A stretch of 64,000 nt of DNA from Combretum micranthum (GCA_024138025.1 JAMXBD010001375.1:124001-188000), one strand, 5' to 3'; shown: positions 39,501 through 50,448, counted from the stretch's first letter. Notes: generated by a model not told the origin, from the sequence alone. Program-made: numbers and translations.

Positions 39501-40077
39501 AGAAAGCCTGCTGGAATGCTTCCCATGTAACTACTCCAACCACGTGTCTTTTGGTGCTCAACCACCAACTATTTGCCTTCTCAATCAGCAAATAGGAGGC
39601 ATACTCCACCTTCTTGTTCTTTAGTATGTCTAAAGCAACAAATGTCTTCTCAACTTCTTCCATCCATAGCTAAGCATATAAAGGTCTTCCAGGTGTTGGC
39701 TCAAATTTGTACACTAAGTCCATAAACTTATTCAAGCTCAACACATCAGCATGCCTGGCTCCATTACCTCTATTCCCATTTAACCTCTATGTCTCTTGCC
39801 TTCAGGCTTTAGCATTATCTTGAATCATCTGCATATCATTCCTCATGTTCCGCTGCTATTGACTAACAACTCCCAGGAGAGTATTCACAGCCTGCATCAA
39901 TTGAGCAACATTAATAAACATTTGTTGTCCTATAAGCAGGGCTAGTAATGGCGATGGTGGGGTTAAATCCTCATGCACCTCATTCAAAGGTGGCTGGTTT
40001 AAAGGTGATTACTCCTCCTCTTTAGTCCTAGAGGAGCCAGCATTAGGGAGGCATTCTAACATAGACCGACACGCCAT
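36600..40077 (-). pseudogene. Tekay-like Ty3/Gypsy gag-pol, decayed, with internal deletions
   Basis: Minus-strand order: gag from ATG at 40077 (MEEVEKTFVALDILKNKKVE, ANSWWLSTKR); RT ([28 protein letters not shown], about 38900-39330); RNase H (YSDASIQGLGCVLMQGGRVI); integrase zinc-finger region and core (MIVDRFTKVAHFIPNRTRY, IVSDRDTRF, HPQTDGQYEMTIQ); and the integrase C-terminal block NVFHVSMLRKYVK near 36850. These match the Tekay (Del) chromovirus lineage. Two losses stand out. Gag runs almost directly into the pre-RT linker, so the zinc knuckle and protease are missing. The RT jumps from FRDYL to EHLRLVFTRLKEQ-like sequence, deleting the catalytic Y(I/V)DD stretch near 38920. Several stops interrupt the rest. 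The element cannot move by itself. Confidence 0.85.
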
Positions 40078-40245
40078 ATAAGATAAGGGTAAATCTAACT
40101 TAAAGATCAAAACTCTCTATATATAATTCCTAGGTAAGACAAAACCAAGATAGATAAGCACTACCTATTATTACTACCCCGCTCATTAATGCTCGCCGTC
40201 CTAAGGAGTTCATACCTTATATCTATCAAGATAAAAAAACCTATT

Positions 40246-40257
40246 GCTCTAATACCA
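40246..40257 (-). promoter_or_regulatory. Primer-binding site of element A (initiator tRNA-Met type)
   Basis: TGGTATTAGAGC on the minus strand matches the tRNA-iMet complement TGGTATCAGAGC except for one base. It is 7 bp from the end of the 5' LTR and just upstream of gag. Confidence 0.75.
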
Positions 40258-40264
40258 AATAAGC

Positions 40265-42202
40265 TGTAATGCCTTAACCTAAAGGTATTACAACCCGCCA
40301 CGTGTTCTTACTTGAAAAAAATATGCTAAGGCTATTAAAACTCCAAATCACCAATAATTGAAACATATATCTTCAAAACTCTCATATAGGGATACTTTTA
40401 AAACTCATGAAACTAAATACATCTTTATGACTAGTTCGCATAAACCTAAAGCGAACTCATTACAACTAAAACTTAAATAAAAGATCTTTACAAAAATCTC
40501 ATAAACCAAATAAAAGTTTCAAAGACAAATTTGCATAGTTGTAACTATTATCAACCATCCAAGCTTAATCTAGAGATTTGTATGATAATCAGGTTCGCTA
40601 ACGTCCTCCCCGTAGTCTACATAGACATCGAATCCAGATAAATCATAAACTATTTAATCTTCACTTGTTCCTAAAAAAGATAAAAAAAAAAGAGCGAAAA
40701 TGCCCAGTATGCCAAAACGAAGACATATGCACATGATCAAGCAATAAATGATATCATATACAACCTAGGAACTAATGCAACAAGCACAAATTATTATCTT
40801 TAATTTATCCAAGAAACCAACATAGTTCAGAACCATAATACCCTAGTTGCAAACCTAGAGTATCTCATGACTCCTTAAAAGCAATCAATATAGAAAATAA
40901 GTAATATATACATATATGGTGTTGGGAATCTCCCACACACCTAGGGTATCGTACTCGCACTACTCCTAAACTACCGGGATCATCTCTAGGTGCAACTCTA
41001 CTAGGGACAACGACACACAAGGATCATCAAAGCACCGCGTTAGTATTATTCTTTGCTGGTCTTTACTAACCACAGCTAAACACAAGTAGCATAAATTCAA
41101 TTTTGAACCAGATAGAATTAGGTTAATTTATTTTCTAATCCTATAAGCACAAACAACAAACATGGTAATGTTGTAGCCAAATAAGCTTTCAAGAACAATA
41201 CTCTAATATCACCAATACCTTGATAACACAATCAAAACTCATTCTCAACTTGTTTTCATAAAACAACCATATTCTTAAATCATAAAACCCTAATCTAACA
41301 AGAACTAAGATCTAGGTTTATACACTAACCTCCTCAAATCGGAAAATAAACGAAAACTTTAACAAACAAGAATTTCTCCAAAATCCACAAAGTCCCTAGA
41401 ATTCCTTCATAACATAAGCAACAAATCAAAAAGAATACTTCTTTGATACCACAAAGATAAAATAGATTTATACTTTACCTAGGATGAGATTTTCAGTCCT
41501 TCTCGATCACCAAGAACTCACAATTCCAACAACACCTAGGGTTTATCTCCAAACACTTGATTCCTCATAAAACCAATTGAAAACAACATTTAGAAATCAA
41601 GATCTAACCAAAACTTAACCAAAAGAGATTGAGGGGAAATTCTTACCTAGAATTACCTTAGGAAAAGATGTGAGGAGAGAACAAAAGACCTAAGGGGTAT
41701 ATATTGAGATTGGGAAACCCTAGTACAAAAGGAAATGATTTTAATTTTCGTAAAATATAGGTTGGAGACAAAGCTGGCAGTTTAGAGGTAGCTTACAGAT
41801 GGAAGAAGCAAAATTTATATTGTACACCGGCCATATGTTAGTAGGGTATACTTTCAATGCTAGCGGCCTTATGTCAACATTCCCTTATATGCTAGCTACT
41901 TGTTGTTGCTCTAAAGCCATACGCCGGTAGCCTTATGCAAGTGTTCCTTGTATGCTAGTTATACACTGGCGGTGCAAGTGCTAAATCTAGTGACCTTGAA
42001 CTATCGGGTCGATTTTTCTCCAAGCGTACATCGTTTATACACTGACGGTATATATATGCTACATTGGTAGCGTAGAATAGTAGGCTGGCGATTTATAGCC
42101 GGCCTAACTCCTCCTCATCTGGTAAAAAACAAAAATACCCTCTTAAACAATATTATAGTGCATTACTACTCTTCATTATGATTTATTTATCTGTATATTG
42201 TA
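40265..42202 (-). repeat. 5' LTR of Tekay-like element A (about 1.94 kb)
   Basis: On the plus strand it begins TGTAATGCC and ends ATATTGTA; the matching end at 36572 is ATATTACA. The ideal termini are therefore TGTAAT...ATTACA, with one end mutated here. The PBS adjoins one side and a direct copy of the other ~450 bp lies at 36045-36572. Confidence 0.75.
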
Positions 42203-42976
42203 GATTTCTTCTTTTGATGACGTCTTTGGTCCTGTTGAAATAAAATTTGCTCATAATTTGGCGGTAAAAAATCAATCTTCATCAAGTATTTCATCCGATA
42301 TCAGGTATGAATAGGTCCCTTTACTTCCTGCTCTCTCCTGTATTGGATTCATTCCTACCATGCTAAAGCCATTCCCTTTAGATGACAAGCCACTAACATA
42401 ACTTGTCTTTTAGGAGAAGTCTCTACATAATCAAAGAATCTATCAACATCTACAATCTAATCCAAGAATTCTTCAATCTCTAGGCTCCTATTAAAGAATG
42501 GGATATCACCCTTCCATTGAAAATCTCTAGCATCCTTATCATTATATCCATCTCTTCTATGATTGCCATAAAACTGATAGTGAAAATTCCCTACATCTCT
42601 ATCCTCATAATCATTCCTTTTCTAATTACCACATGGCAAATTGCGAGCGAACCGAGGTGGTTCCACATCGTTTTCTTTTGAATCCTCTTCGTACATTGGT
42701 TGTCTATGTACAGGGATATAGTCTGTTAATAGGGTCACCACGAGCTATCTCAACCCTTATACTTCTATTGTCATTCTATCTTTTGTTTGCATCGGTTCCA
42801 CAAGCATCCAGATAATCCACAATCTCCTCAAAACATTCTTCGAAATGATGAAAATGTGATACATTCGTTGCTTTAGATGTCGCTCCAATGGTTGCAACGT
42901 TTCGTTCCCTTGAGGGGCTCTACCCCCATGAACATAGTCATGTAGAGCATCGCTATCACCATCAGTTGCCATTCTG
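42203..42976 (-). pseudogene. Gag fragment of element B (Ty3/Gypsy), interrupted by element A
   Basis: On the minus strand the frame opens MATDGDSDALHDYVHGGRAP at 42972, continues with a FEEIVDYLDACGTDANKR-like segment and then the gag core FFNRSLEIEEFLDWIVDVDR and MVLVACHLKG-type text, reaching PPNYEQILFQQ near 42240. That core is typical of plant Gypsy gag. Frames shift several times. The sequence stops at the outer edge of the element A LTR, and no continuation was found on the far side. Confidence 0.7.
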
Positions 42977-42988
42977 CTTTGATACCAC
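42977..42988 (-). promoter_or_regulatory. Primer-binding site of element B
   Basis: TGGTATCAAAGC on the minus strand, one mismatch from the tRNA-iMet complement, two bases from the LTR end. Confidence 0.75.
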
Positions 42989-42990
42989 TT

Positions 42991-43402
42991 GACACATCAT
43001 AAAACTTGGATAATCAAGATTTACAATAAATGTGCAATCTTTTCAAAGAAAACTTCTCTAATATTAGGGTTTCGATATAAAATATGAGGTTTTTTTTAAA
43101 CAAAGATAAGTCTTAGGCCTATTTATATTATTATATAAAAATCCTAAAAAGGTAAATAATAAATAAAATATCCTAAAAAGGTAAAATAATAATTACAATG
43201 TCAACTAATAATAAAGACAAATAATAAATGCAAATAAATAGTGTTGACTAGTATTAACAAAGCCGACTGTGTAGCATTTTGGACCGATGGTGTAACTCCT
43301 AGTTCGTCCGCATTAGAAATCCTAATATTAAAGATGTTTTCTCTGAAAGATTGCACCTTTATTGCAAATCTTGACTGTCCACACTTTACGCTTGTTAGTA
43401 CA
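42991..43402 (-). repeat. 5' LTR of element B (412 bp), with internal inverted repeats
   Basis: The minus-strand LTR runs TGTACTAAC to GATGTGTCA and sits next to the PBS. Its two ends are also imperfect inverted copies of each other for about 90 bp (AATCAAGATTTACAATAAATGTG at one end against the complement of CACCTTTATTGCAAATCTTGACT at the other), unusual for an LTR. The flanking CTTCA finds no matching duplication at the other end. Confidence 0.65.
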
Positions 43403-44776
43403 CTTCATCTTTGGATTTCATCTTAATTTATTTATTACATTAATGAATAATTTTAGAATTATACAAGTAGTATATATTGAATATATTTATAATATAATAT
43501 GATAAAAATATATACAATGTATAATATATATTAATATATGTATTATATATCTTATAATATACTATATATTAATATATGATTTATATATAATAAATATTTA
43601 TATAAAATATATTAATTATATAAAATATAATATATGTAATATACAATAAATATTAAATTTATTACATCAAATATTTATATTAATATATCCTAATGTATTA
43701 TATATTATATAAAATAGGATGGAGAGAGAGGGAATTAAAATTTTTGGAGAAAGAGGCAAATTTTAGCTAAATTCACCTCTTCCCTTCCCTGTTTAATAAA
43801 TCACACTTGAATTCATTCACATGATTCCTCGCCCTCCATTGTCACAAATTCCCTCCCAACTCAAATTTTCTAGCAAGCTCTAACTGGCAAAATTTTCAGG
43901 CAAGTTTATTCTTTTTTTCATTTCTATGTATTATGTTTGATAATTTAGTAACTAATGATTTGTTATTTATTTTTTAAGTGTTTGATTAATTCATGATAGC
44001 AATATTTCCATATATGAAAATAACTTAATGGTAAAATAATGTTTTTTATATACATTTATAGTTTATTTTTAAAAATTATATATTATTAATTTTATGATAA
44101 TATGATTATTTCATGATTTATAAAATATGTGTATTATATGTTTTATATATAAAGGATTTAATCATTTTAATTTCTTATTTAGTATAAGTCACATAAAAAA
44201 ATATAATCAAATTATTTGAAATATAGTTTAATAAATTTAATCAATTATATAATTTAAATAAAAATAAAAAAATTGAATTATTATATAAATTTTTGGAAAA
44301 AAAAAATTTAATATTGAAAAAAAAATTAGAAGAGGCAAGTATTGCCTTTAATTAGGATAAAGAGTCAAAACTCGCCTCTTTATAGTTATAAGAGGTAAAT
44401 TTCACATCTTTTGTCAAAACTTAGCAAACGTTTAAAGGATAAATATTAAGGCCAAAGTGTGGCCTCAGTAGACCAAAGAGGTAAATTTTTGGCCTACTGA
44501 GGCAAAAAATCTCGCCTCTTTTTCCCATTTGGTGTTGTATTTATTTAAAATATGTGTAAATTCTAATATTTTATGGATCGTAGATTTTTAATAGAATTAA
44601 CTCTATTGTAAATTGTTTTGGAGCTATATATTATTAATTTAACAAGTTATGATCAATATATATTTGATTACGTTATTAAAAATTACCAAATTTATGAATA
44701 TAGTAGCTATAAATACATAGAAAAATTAACAAGTTATGGAAATGATAGTCTTGAAATGGTTTTTATATGTTAGAAG
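43403..44776. other. AT-rich intergenic DNA
   Basis: A dense TA-rich stretch occupies about 43440-43720. About 44330-44525 carries repeated AGAGGC(A/G)A and GCCTCTT motifs, including the inverted pair GCCTCAGTAG / CTACTGAGGC. A similar motif pair is near 43753-43785. This may be the subterminal part of an unidentified DNA transposon. No gene is seen. Confidence 0.35.
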
Positions 44777-44785
44777 TAGATTCTT
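44777..44785. repeat. Target-site duplication of the MULE, left copy
   Basis: TAGATTCTT, identical to the right copy at 49770-49778. A 9-bp duplication is the usual Mutator-superfamily length. Confidence 0.88.
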
Positions 44786-45019
44786 GGGAAAAGAAATAAA
44801 ATATTATTGTTTTTAAAAAAATGACAAATTTGCCATTGGGATGAAGTTAATCCCGATTTTAGACCTGACCTCGTCTCTTCAAGAGAGGAGGTCACCTTGT
44901 AATATTTGAACTCGTCTCTTGAAGAGACGAGGTCATGTGACTGGCACAACTTTGTCTCTTCAAGAGATGGGGTCAAGTGATATAATGTGACCTGATCTCT
45001 TTAAGAGATGAGGTCAGAC
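44786..45019. repeat. Left TIR of the MULE with four palindromes
   Basis: Palindromes lie at 44867-44893, 44908-44934, 44947-44974 and 44989-45015. The best copies have the core TCGTCTCTTGAAGAGACGA inside GACC...GGTC arms. Each is a near-perfect inverted repeat of 27-28 bp. Confidence 0.88.
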
Positions 45020-45393
45020 CAAATTCTCTAACTTCTCATTTGTTCCTTGACAAACAGATCTTTTTATATTTATAATAAAACCTGTCAAAATCATAGATAA
45101 ACAGCTATATAAGTAATTAACCATCCTCCACCATGACTAAACAACTTCCAAACTTCAGTAGCATTCCCAAACCCAATCCAATCAAATGTAGTCTTAATCC
45201 CAAATCATTCAACCATAAATGTATTGTCAAACTTTTCATCACAAACATAATATAGAACTCAAAAAACATAATATGAAATCAATGGCCAATTATTTCTTTT
45301 TCATCAAATGTACAAGAGAAAAGGACTACAATAATCATAAAAAAACTAAGAATCTATATCTAACAATTAGAAAATGAGAAAATCTACCATATA

Positions 45394-47230
45394 CTACTGG
45401 TGGTGTCTGCCCCGTCTCCCTCGTTCCCGTCTCATAAACATCCAGACGAATGATGTACGCTGATGAGGATGCTTTGTAGATGGATCAATATGTATAACTG
45501 TGCCATCCTTATCTCCACCAACAACACTGTATGGATGAAATAAGACAGGGTCTGGTTCCACCTGTGTGAGTCCCTCCCCCATATCATGTGATGGCAATAG
45601 TTGCCTCTTTTGTGGAGATAAGGGTGTATAGAACTCTGTGTATGATGGGTCTAGCATGGGGGGGTCCCCTGGATGAGTATGTGATGATAACAACGACGAG
45701 CCAGCCTCGTGATGAAGGAAATAAGAAGGGCTAGGTTGATCAAATGAAGGTACATGGGATGACTCAGGTTCGACCCTGATCTGTATATCTCAGGCACGAC
45801 CTCGTTCCTGACCCAGTCCCCACCCATGCCCCTCTCTATGTGGACGTCGTCTTTGAACTGCCTAAGGCTGTGGGTCATTCGATGCTGGTGCTGGTGCTGG
45901 TGGCGGTGGATCGTTGAAATTGAGTCCCATAAACTCATCAACTACACAATAGACATCTCATGCAGTGGAAGGCATGCGTGGGACTCTTTAAATGAAATCT
46001 GCCTGCAAGCAACAGCAAAAATATATATAAATGAATAATGAAAACATAGTACATTTCCTTACACAGCTTATCGAGTTAGTTAGCTTACCATATAGCATAT
46101 GATAGCCTCCATACGACCGATCCAGCGTTGGGCAATCGCATGATGCTACTGGAAGTAATCATCAGATGTACCAGTAGGCCTATCTGGCATCTCAACAATG
46201 CAATCACACCAACCATCCCACTCAGCTATCCACCTACTGTGCTCCGCCTGTTAGTTCCACTCGAAACGCCCCCGCATGTCAATCTCATGCAAGGCTCTTA
46301 TATCGGTAGGTGGGTGTGGGATTCCTTGGAAGCCACCAAATTATCTCAGCACTTTGTCTGGGTAGTAGTGCTCTACTAGATGGAAGCATACCAGCGGGAC
46401 CCATGCACACCAAATGTCGCTGCCCACCTAGCAGTATGGAGGCAAAGAGTTTAGGATGGGACTGTAAGGGTCCCATACAACCTGTTGAAAGGAAAAAAAG
46501 TACACTACTAATTAACAAAAATATCAAAATGTTACAATTTGAAGGGAGCAAGACATTGATAATGAATTTCAAGGAAATAAGGCAATGAAAATCATACCTA
46601 ATGCTCAGTTTGTCGATCTAAAGGTGGCTGTCACTCAATCAGCAAGTAGGTAGATACACTGGTCACATCAGAAGTTGCACCCCAATGGCTGATGAGTGGG
46701 CGCCCTACTGTAACTGCTATAATCTGTCGATAAATTGGGGCAATGTGGGGCAAGTGCTCCCATGCCCATATCTACAAGATAACTAAGGGTCCTGCAATAT
46801 CCCCGATGTCCACGTGGGAAGCCAAGCATAGCTGCCTGGACAGCCATGCCAAACAGGCTGCTCCCCACGCATACTACTCGGCCCTCCAAGTCCTGAAGCA
46901 ACTTCAGATACATCATGAGGACGTAATTTGATGACTTGTCCATAAATATGAATCTACCCAACAGCAACAAGATATGCCCTAGCATAGCATCTGATCATAA
47001 CATCATCTGCAAGATCTAATAGCACTCTAAAGTGGGTGTCTAACCATGACATCTTCCAACGACCAGCATCCATATTAGTCTCAAGCACGGTTCGAAATCT
47101 TAATAGCTCCTCACATAATCCGGGCCATGATCGTAACTACGTCGCCATCTATAGGTAGGCCAGTGAGAACGGCAATATCCTCCAATGTAACAGACCACTC
47201 TGGGTTTGGTAGGCTGCTCTTTTACTATTT
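45394..47230 (-). pseudogene. Plant mobile domain (PMD) protein of the MULE, degraded
   Basis: PMD (aminotransferase-like plant mobile domain, the MAIN/MAIL1 family) occurs in host proteins and inside plant transposons; its biochemical role is unsettled. Recognisable in minus-strand order: WSVTLEDIAVLTGLPIDGDV (about 47190-47135), EELLRFRTVLETNMDAGRWK and WLDTHFRVLLDLADDV, LLLLLGRFIFMDKSSNYVLM (near 46950), a segment near 46340 reading YPDKVLRxFGGFQGIPHPPT, then HEIDMRGRFEWN and RWIGRMEAIICYM. The C-terminus is proline- and histidine-rich and ends basic (RRERGRRGRHHQ, stop at 45394). Frame changes are needed between blocks. The frame follows the transposase block directly. Confidence 0.72.
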
Positions 47231-47234
47231 CCTT

Positions 47235-48631
47235 ACATTCCTTACTTTTGGCCTTCAAATTGAAGTTGCTAGCAACATGTTGAATACACCAGCGTCAAGG
47301 CCATCCTCTAGGCCACACAACATTCTGACTTTCAACCGTACTCGTAATACCGGCATGCCAGCACGATATCAAGCAGATATTGGATCGGTCTTTGATAACG
47401 TGTTCCAACACTTTCGTGAGGAACTAACTCCATGTGTCTGCTTTCTCCTCATCGACAAGAGCATATACTAATGAGACTATATGATTTGCCCCATCTACTG
47501 CCACCGTATCAAGCAGTTTGTGCTTGTACTTGCCATATAGAAAGGTGCCATCAACTATAATCACTGGTCTACAATGAATTAACGGATATAACTTAGTTAG
47601 TGGATCTCTAATATGATGCTTCTAGACATGTTGGTGGAATCCAACCGAGAGTGATCCTGTTCAGTGATTTCATCAAAGCAGGTGTGGGGTCCTTCATACT
47701 TAGTGATGTGAAACCACCTACCATGTTTCTTATAACTACCTCTGAGTCTCTACTTACAACCTCTGTTATGGGTATTAGTACATTTAACTGCCCATGATCT
47801 TGGATCCAAGTCCACCACCTTGAAATTGTAATGGTTCATTACGTGCCATATTTTAACTACTTGTGTGAGATGATCTTTTGTCTCAAACCACATTCTAACC
47901 TTGAATTCATCGCTGAAGCTCTAATTCCCAGCACTCATTTCCTGTTCATCATCATATGTAGCATAAGCACTACGAACTTCAGCATTGAAAAAAGGTATCG
48001 ACATTGAGCTTCCTACTGCATCAATGTCAGTAGGAGCAATAAAGCGGTACTAATCATTGCTCCTTGGTTATACCTCGAGAAAAGCATATTGTTGGGGAAA
48101 AGCTTCGACATTATAATTTCCATCATCATCATAGTTGTCACTTGATTCACTTGTCGAGGAGTCTTGCATGGCATTTGTATCATGACCACCTATTGAGGTA
48201 GGTGCACACATTTCCACTTATGCGCTGCTTATTGTCTGAATCGGAGTAGAGTTTGAGTCTACTAACACTTCGATCCCAATATTTCTATTAATGCTCATTT
48301 CTCTTGTAAGTGCCTGCGACAATTTATTTTTGAATATCTACACATAAACAGCTATTGACCCTTTTGTGTACACCAACATCTCCCGTGCAATATCATCATT
48401 GGCTGCTAGAATAATATCATAACGCAGCATCCTATCTCTAATAACTACCTTATGATATAGCTCCACCCGATGTGTACACCTATTTATCTTTAGTCTATTG
48501 CAAATGATGTTCAGTATTTGCTCATACATAGAGTTCCTATTAATACTGATCACAATAACCGGCCACTTATCATAACCAAAACCATCCTCCCCTTGCATAA
48601 TGTTGCCATGAGCGTACAATATAAACTTCAC
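47235..48631 (-). pseudogene. MULE transposase, C-terminally truncated
   Basis: The N-terminal frame starts at 48631 (MKFILYAHGNIMQGEDGFGY) and resembles the N-terminal module of plant MULE transposases. After a stretch with stops, the core is readable: a WFHITKYEGPHTC-like segment, then VIIVDGTFLYGKYKHKLL near 47560-47510, which includes the first catalytic Asp of the MULE DDE core (DGTFL). A NICLISCWHAGI segment near 47390 follows, where active relatives have LISDRHAGI, then CIQHVASNFN near 47285. Immediately after HVASNFN the sequence enters the PMD frame. The rest of the DDE core and the SWIM zinc finger are absent. Confidence 0.75.
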
Positions 48632-49539
48632 CTTATCTATTTCCTCACCGACCCTACCATCTCATCAAAAATAGCTTGAATGCGTGAAATTTGCAACATC
48701 ACACTTATGAATTGAACTCTCTCGTAATATTTAACATAACTCCTAATGCTACACTATATACCTTGATCTTGTAATAGTATATGGACATGGTGAATGTACA
48801 AAATCAGCGATAAAAATGAATGATATGACTTGATTTTCAAAGTTAAAATTAAAATTAAAATTACTAATTTATAATCTACTTTATTTGTATGACTTTATAT
48901 AAAGTTAATTTCTCCTTTTATGTAAAATTTTAAATGTTGATTTCTATCACTAATTTATAATCTAAATTATTTGTATCACTTTATATAAATTATAATTTTA
49001 AATGTTGATTTCTATTATGTAAAATCTTTCTTGTTTTTTAACAAACCTATGTATCATATTAAATTCCCATAATTAATATAGAACACATAGACAAACAAAA
49101 AAAGAAAAAATTGAAATTTGCATACAACAACCAATATTCCCACAACTCACACAACCAATATTCAATAATGTAACATCAATAATTAAAAAAAAAATGCAAA
49201 ATTTCGTAATCATATAACAACCAATATTCCCACAACACATACAATCAATATTCAACAATGTAGCATCAATAATTCAAAAAAAAAAATTTCAGAAATTACG
49301 AAATTATACCACAATTCATTGCTGTTTCTTTTTCTCCTCTTTTCTCGCGTGACGCTTCTCTTCTCTACAAAATTGCTTCTTCCTCAACATCGGGTGATCC
49401 AAAATTACTAATATATGGAGCTAATTGCGTTCAATCGATTCTAATTTAGGAATTTGGGGTTAGAGTTTTCGATTTAGGGATTTTGAAGTTCGGCGAAGGG
49501 AACGAATGATGAAGAAGGAGGCTGGGTGGGTTTTAGGTC

Positions 49540-49769
49540 CGCTAACCTCGTCTCTTGAAGAGACGAGGTTACTCACTAATGAACTCCTCTTTTCAAGAGA
49601 CGAGATCAAATATTACAAGGTGATCTCGTCTCTTCAATAGATGAAGTTAGGCACTAACGACCTGGTCTCTTTAAGAGACGAGGTCATGTTGCCTAAAATC
49701 GGGATTAATTTCATCCCGATAGAAAATTTGTCATTTTTTAAAAAATAATAATATTTTATTCCTTTTCCC
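49540..49769. repeat. Right TIR of the MULE with four palindromes
   Basis: Palindromes at 49544-49570, 49581-49607, 49622-49648 and 49659-49685, in inverted orientation to the left array. The outer end reads AATAAT...CCTTTTCCC. Confidence 0.88.
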
Positions 49770-49778
49770 TAGATTCTT
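49770..49778. repeat. Target-site duplication of the MULE, right copy
   Basis: TAGATTCTT, identical to 44777-44785. Confidence 0.88.
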
Positions 49779-50071
49779 ATTCCAAATTTTAAGAATATAT
49801 ACTCATAAATTAAGATAAGGATAAGATATCATTTCTTAGTTATTCGGCACCCATACGTCTAATTTTTAACAACATAAAACTCCAAGTCCGTTCTATCTTC
49901 TTTAAAATTACCGATTACACGGATAAAATGATGATACATTTTTATAAGACAAGTGTCTACAAATTTGGAAAATAAATTAATTATTCTACACTTTCTAAAC
50001 AACAAGCAAGGTGGCTGGGACGAGCTAGCTATTTTCCATTTTTTATTCCATGGGCGGGACCACTCCGAGAA

Positions 50072-50080
50072 TATATAAAG
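50072..50080 (+). promoter_or_regulatory. TATA box of the HIR gene (predicted)
   Basis: TATATAAAG preceded by GAGAA and followed by GC-richer sequence, a good plant TATA context. It lies 377 bp before the start codon. The leader probably contains an intron, because TTTTTTAG|AG at 50429-50438 looks like a splice acceptor just upstream of the ATG. Confidence 0.6.
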
Positions 50081-50448
50081 TCCGTGCACTTCGGTTATTT
50101 GGCACTTGCTTTGAATCATTTACCCTCCATCTCCAGCATCCAGCATTGCATACACGGCATATTAAATTGTCAGCATCTCTTTTTTTCTATGTTTGCGTTT
50201 GGGTCCAATTATTCTGTTAATGATTTTTCAGTGTAGAATTGAACAAAACTGAAAATTTTCTAGCAATTTTTGTTCATATTTGATCACTGCGTCTTTCACC
50301 ATCGGTACATCTGCCAATCTTATGTTAAAAACTCTAGTAGTAAATGTTGTTTTATTTGTATATGAGTTAATTATTATTTGAATGTTTATATATTCCCTAA
50401 CTCAGTACCTTTTTTTTTCCTTTCCTGGTTTTTTAGAGCGGGTATATC

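Larger units (their letters stand above)
44786..49769 (-). mobile_element. Mutator-like element (MULE) with plant mobile domain, full-length ends
   Basis: A 4,984-bp DNA transposon defined by terminal inverted repeats beginning GGGAAAAG on both strands and flanked by a perfect 9-bp duplication. Both TIRs (about 230 bp) carry AT-rich outer parts, the shared block ATCCCGATTTTAG and four tandem palindromes. The minus-strand interior encodes a MULE transposase fragment and a plant mobile domain protein, both with stops and frame changes, so the copy is probably non-autonomous. Short tandem repeats lie in the 5' non-coding part (about 48855-49005 and 49125-49275). The intact target duplication argues for a fairly recent or well-preserved insertion. 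Confidence 0.88.

Noticed and set aside
35916..43402. Simple single insertion of element B with target duplication
   Set aside because: The flanking bases (GAAAC left, CTTCA right) do not match, so the two ends are not from one undisturbed insertion.
45826..46931. Several plus-strand frames inside the MULE
   Set aside because: Antisense shadows of the PMD coding region, whose conserved blocks are on the minus strand.
44867..49685. Palindrome arrays considered as CRISPR repeats or terminators
   Set aside because: The DNA is plant nuclear, the spacing is irregular, and the arrays sit symmetrically inside transposon TIRs.
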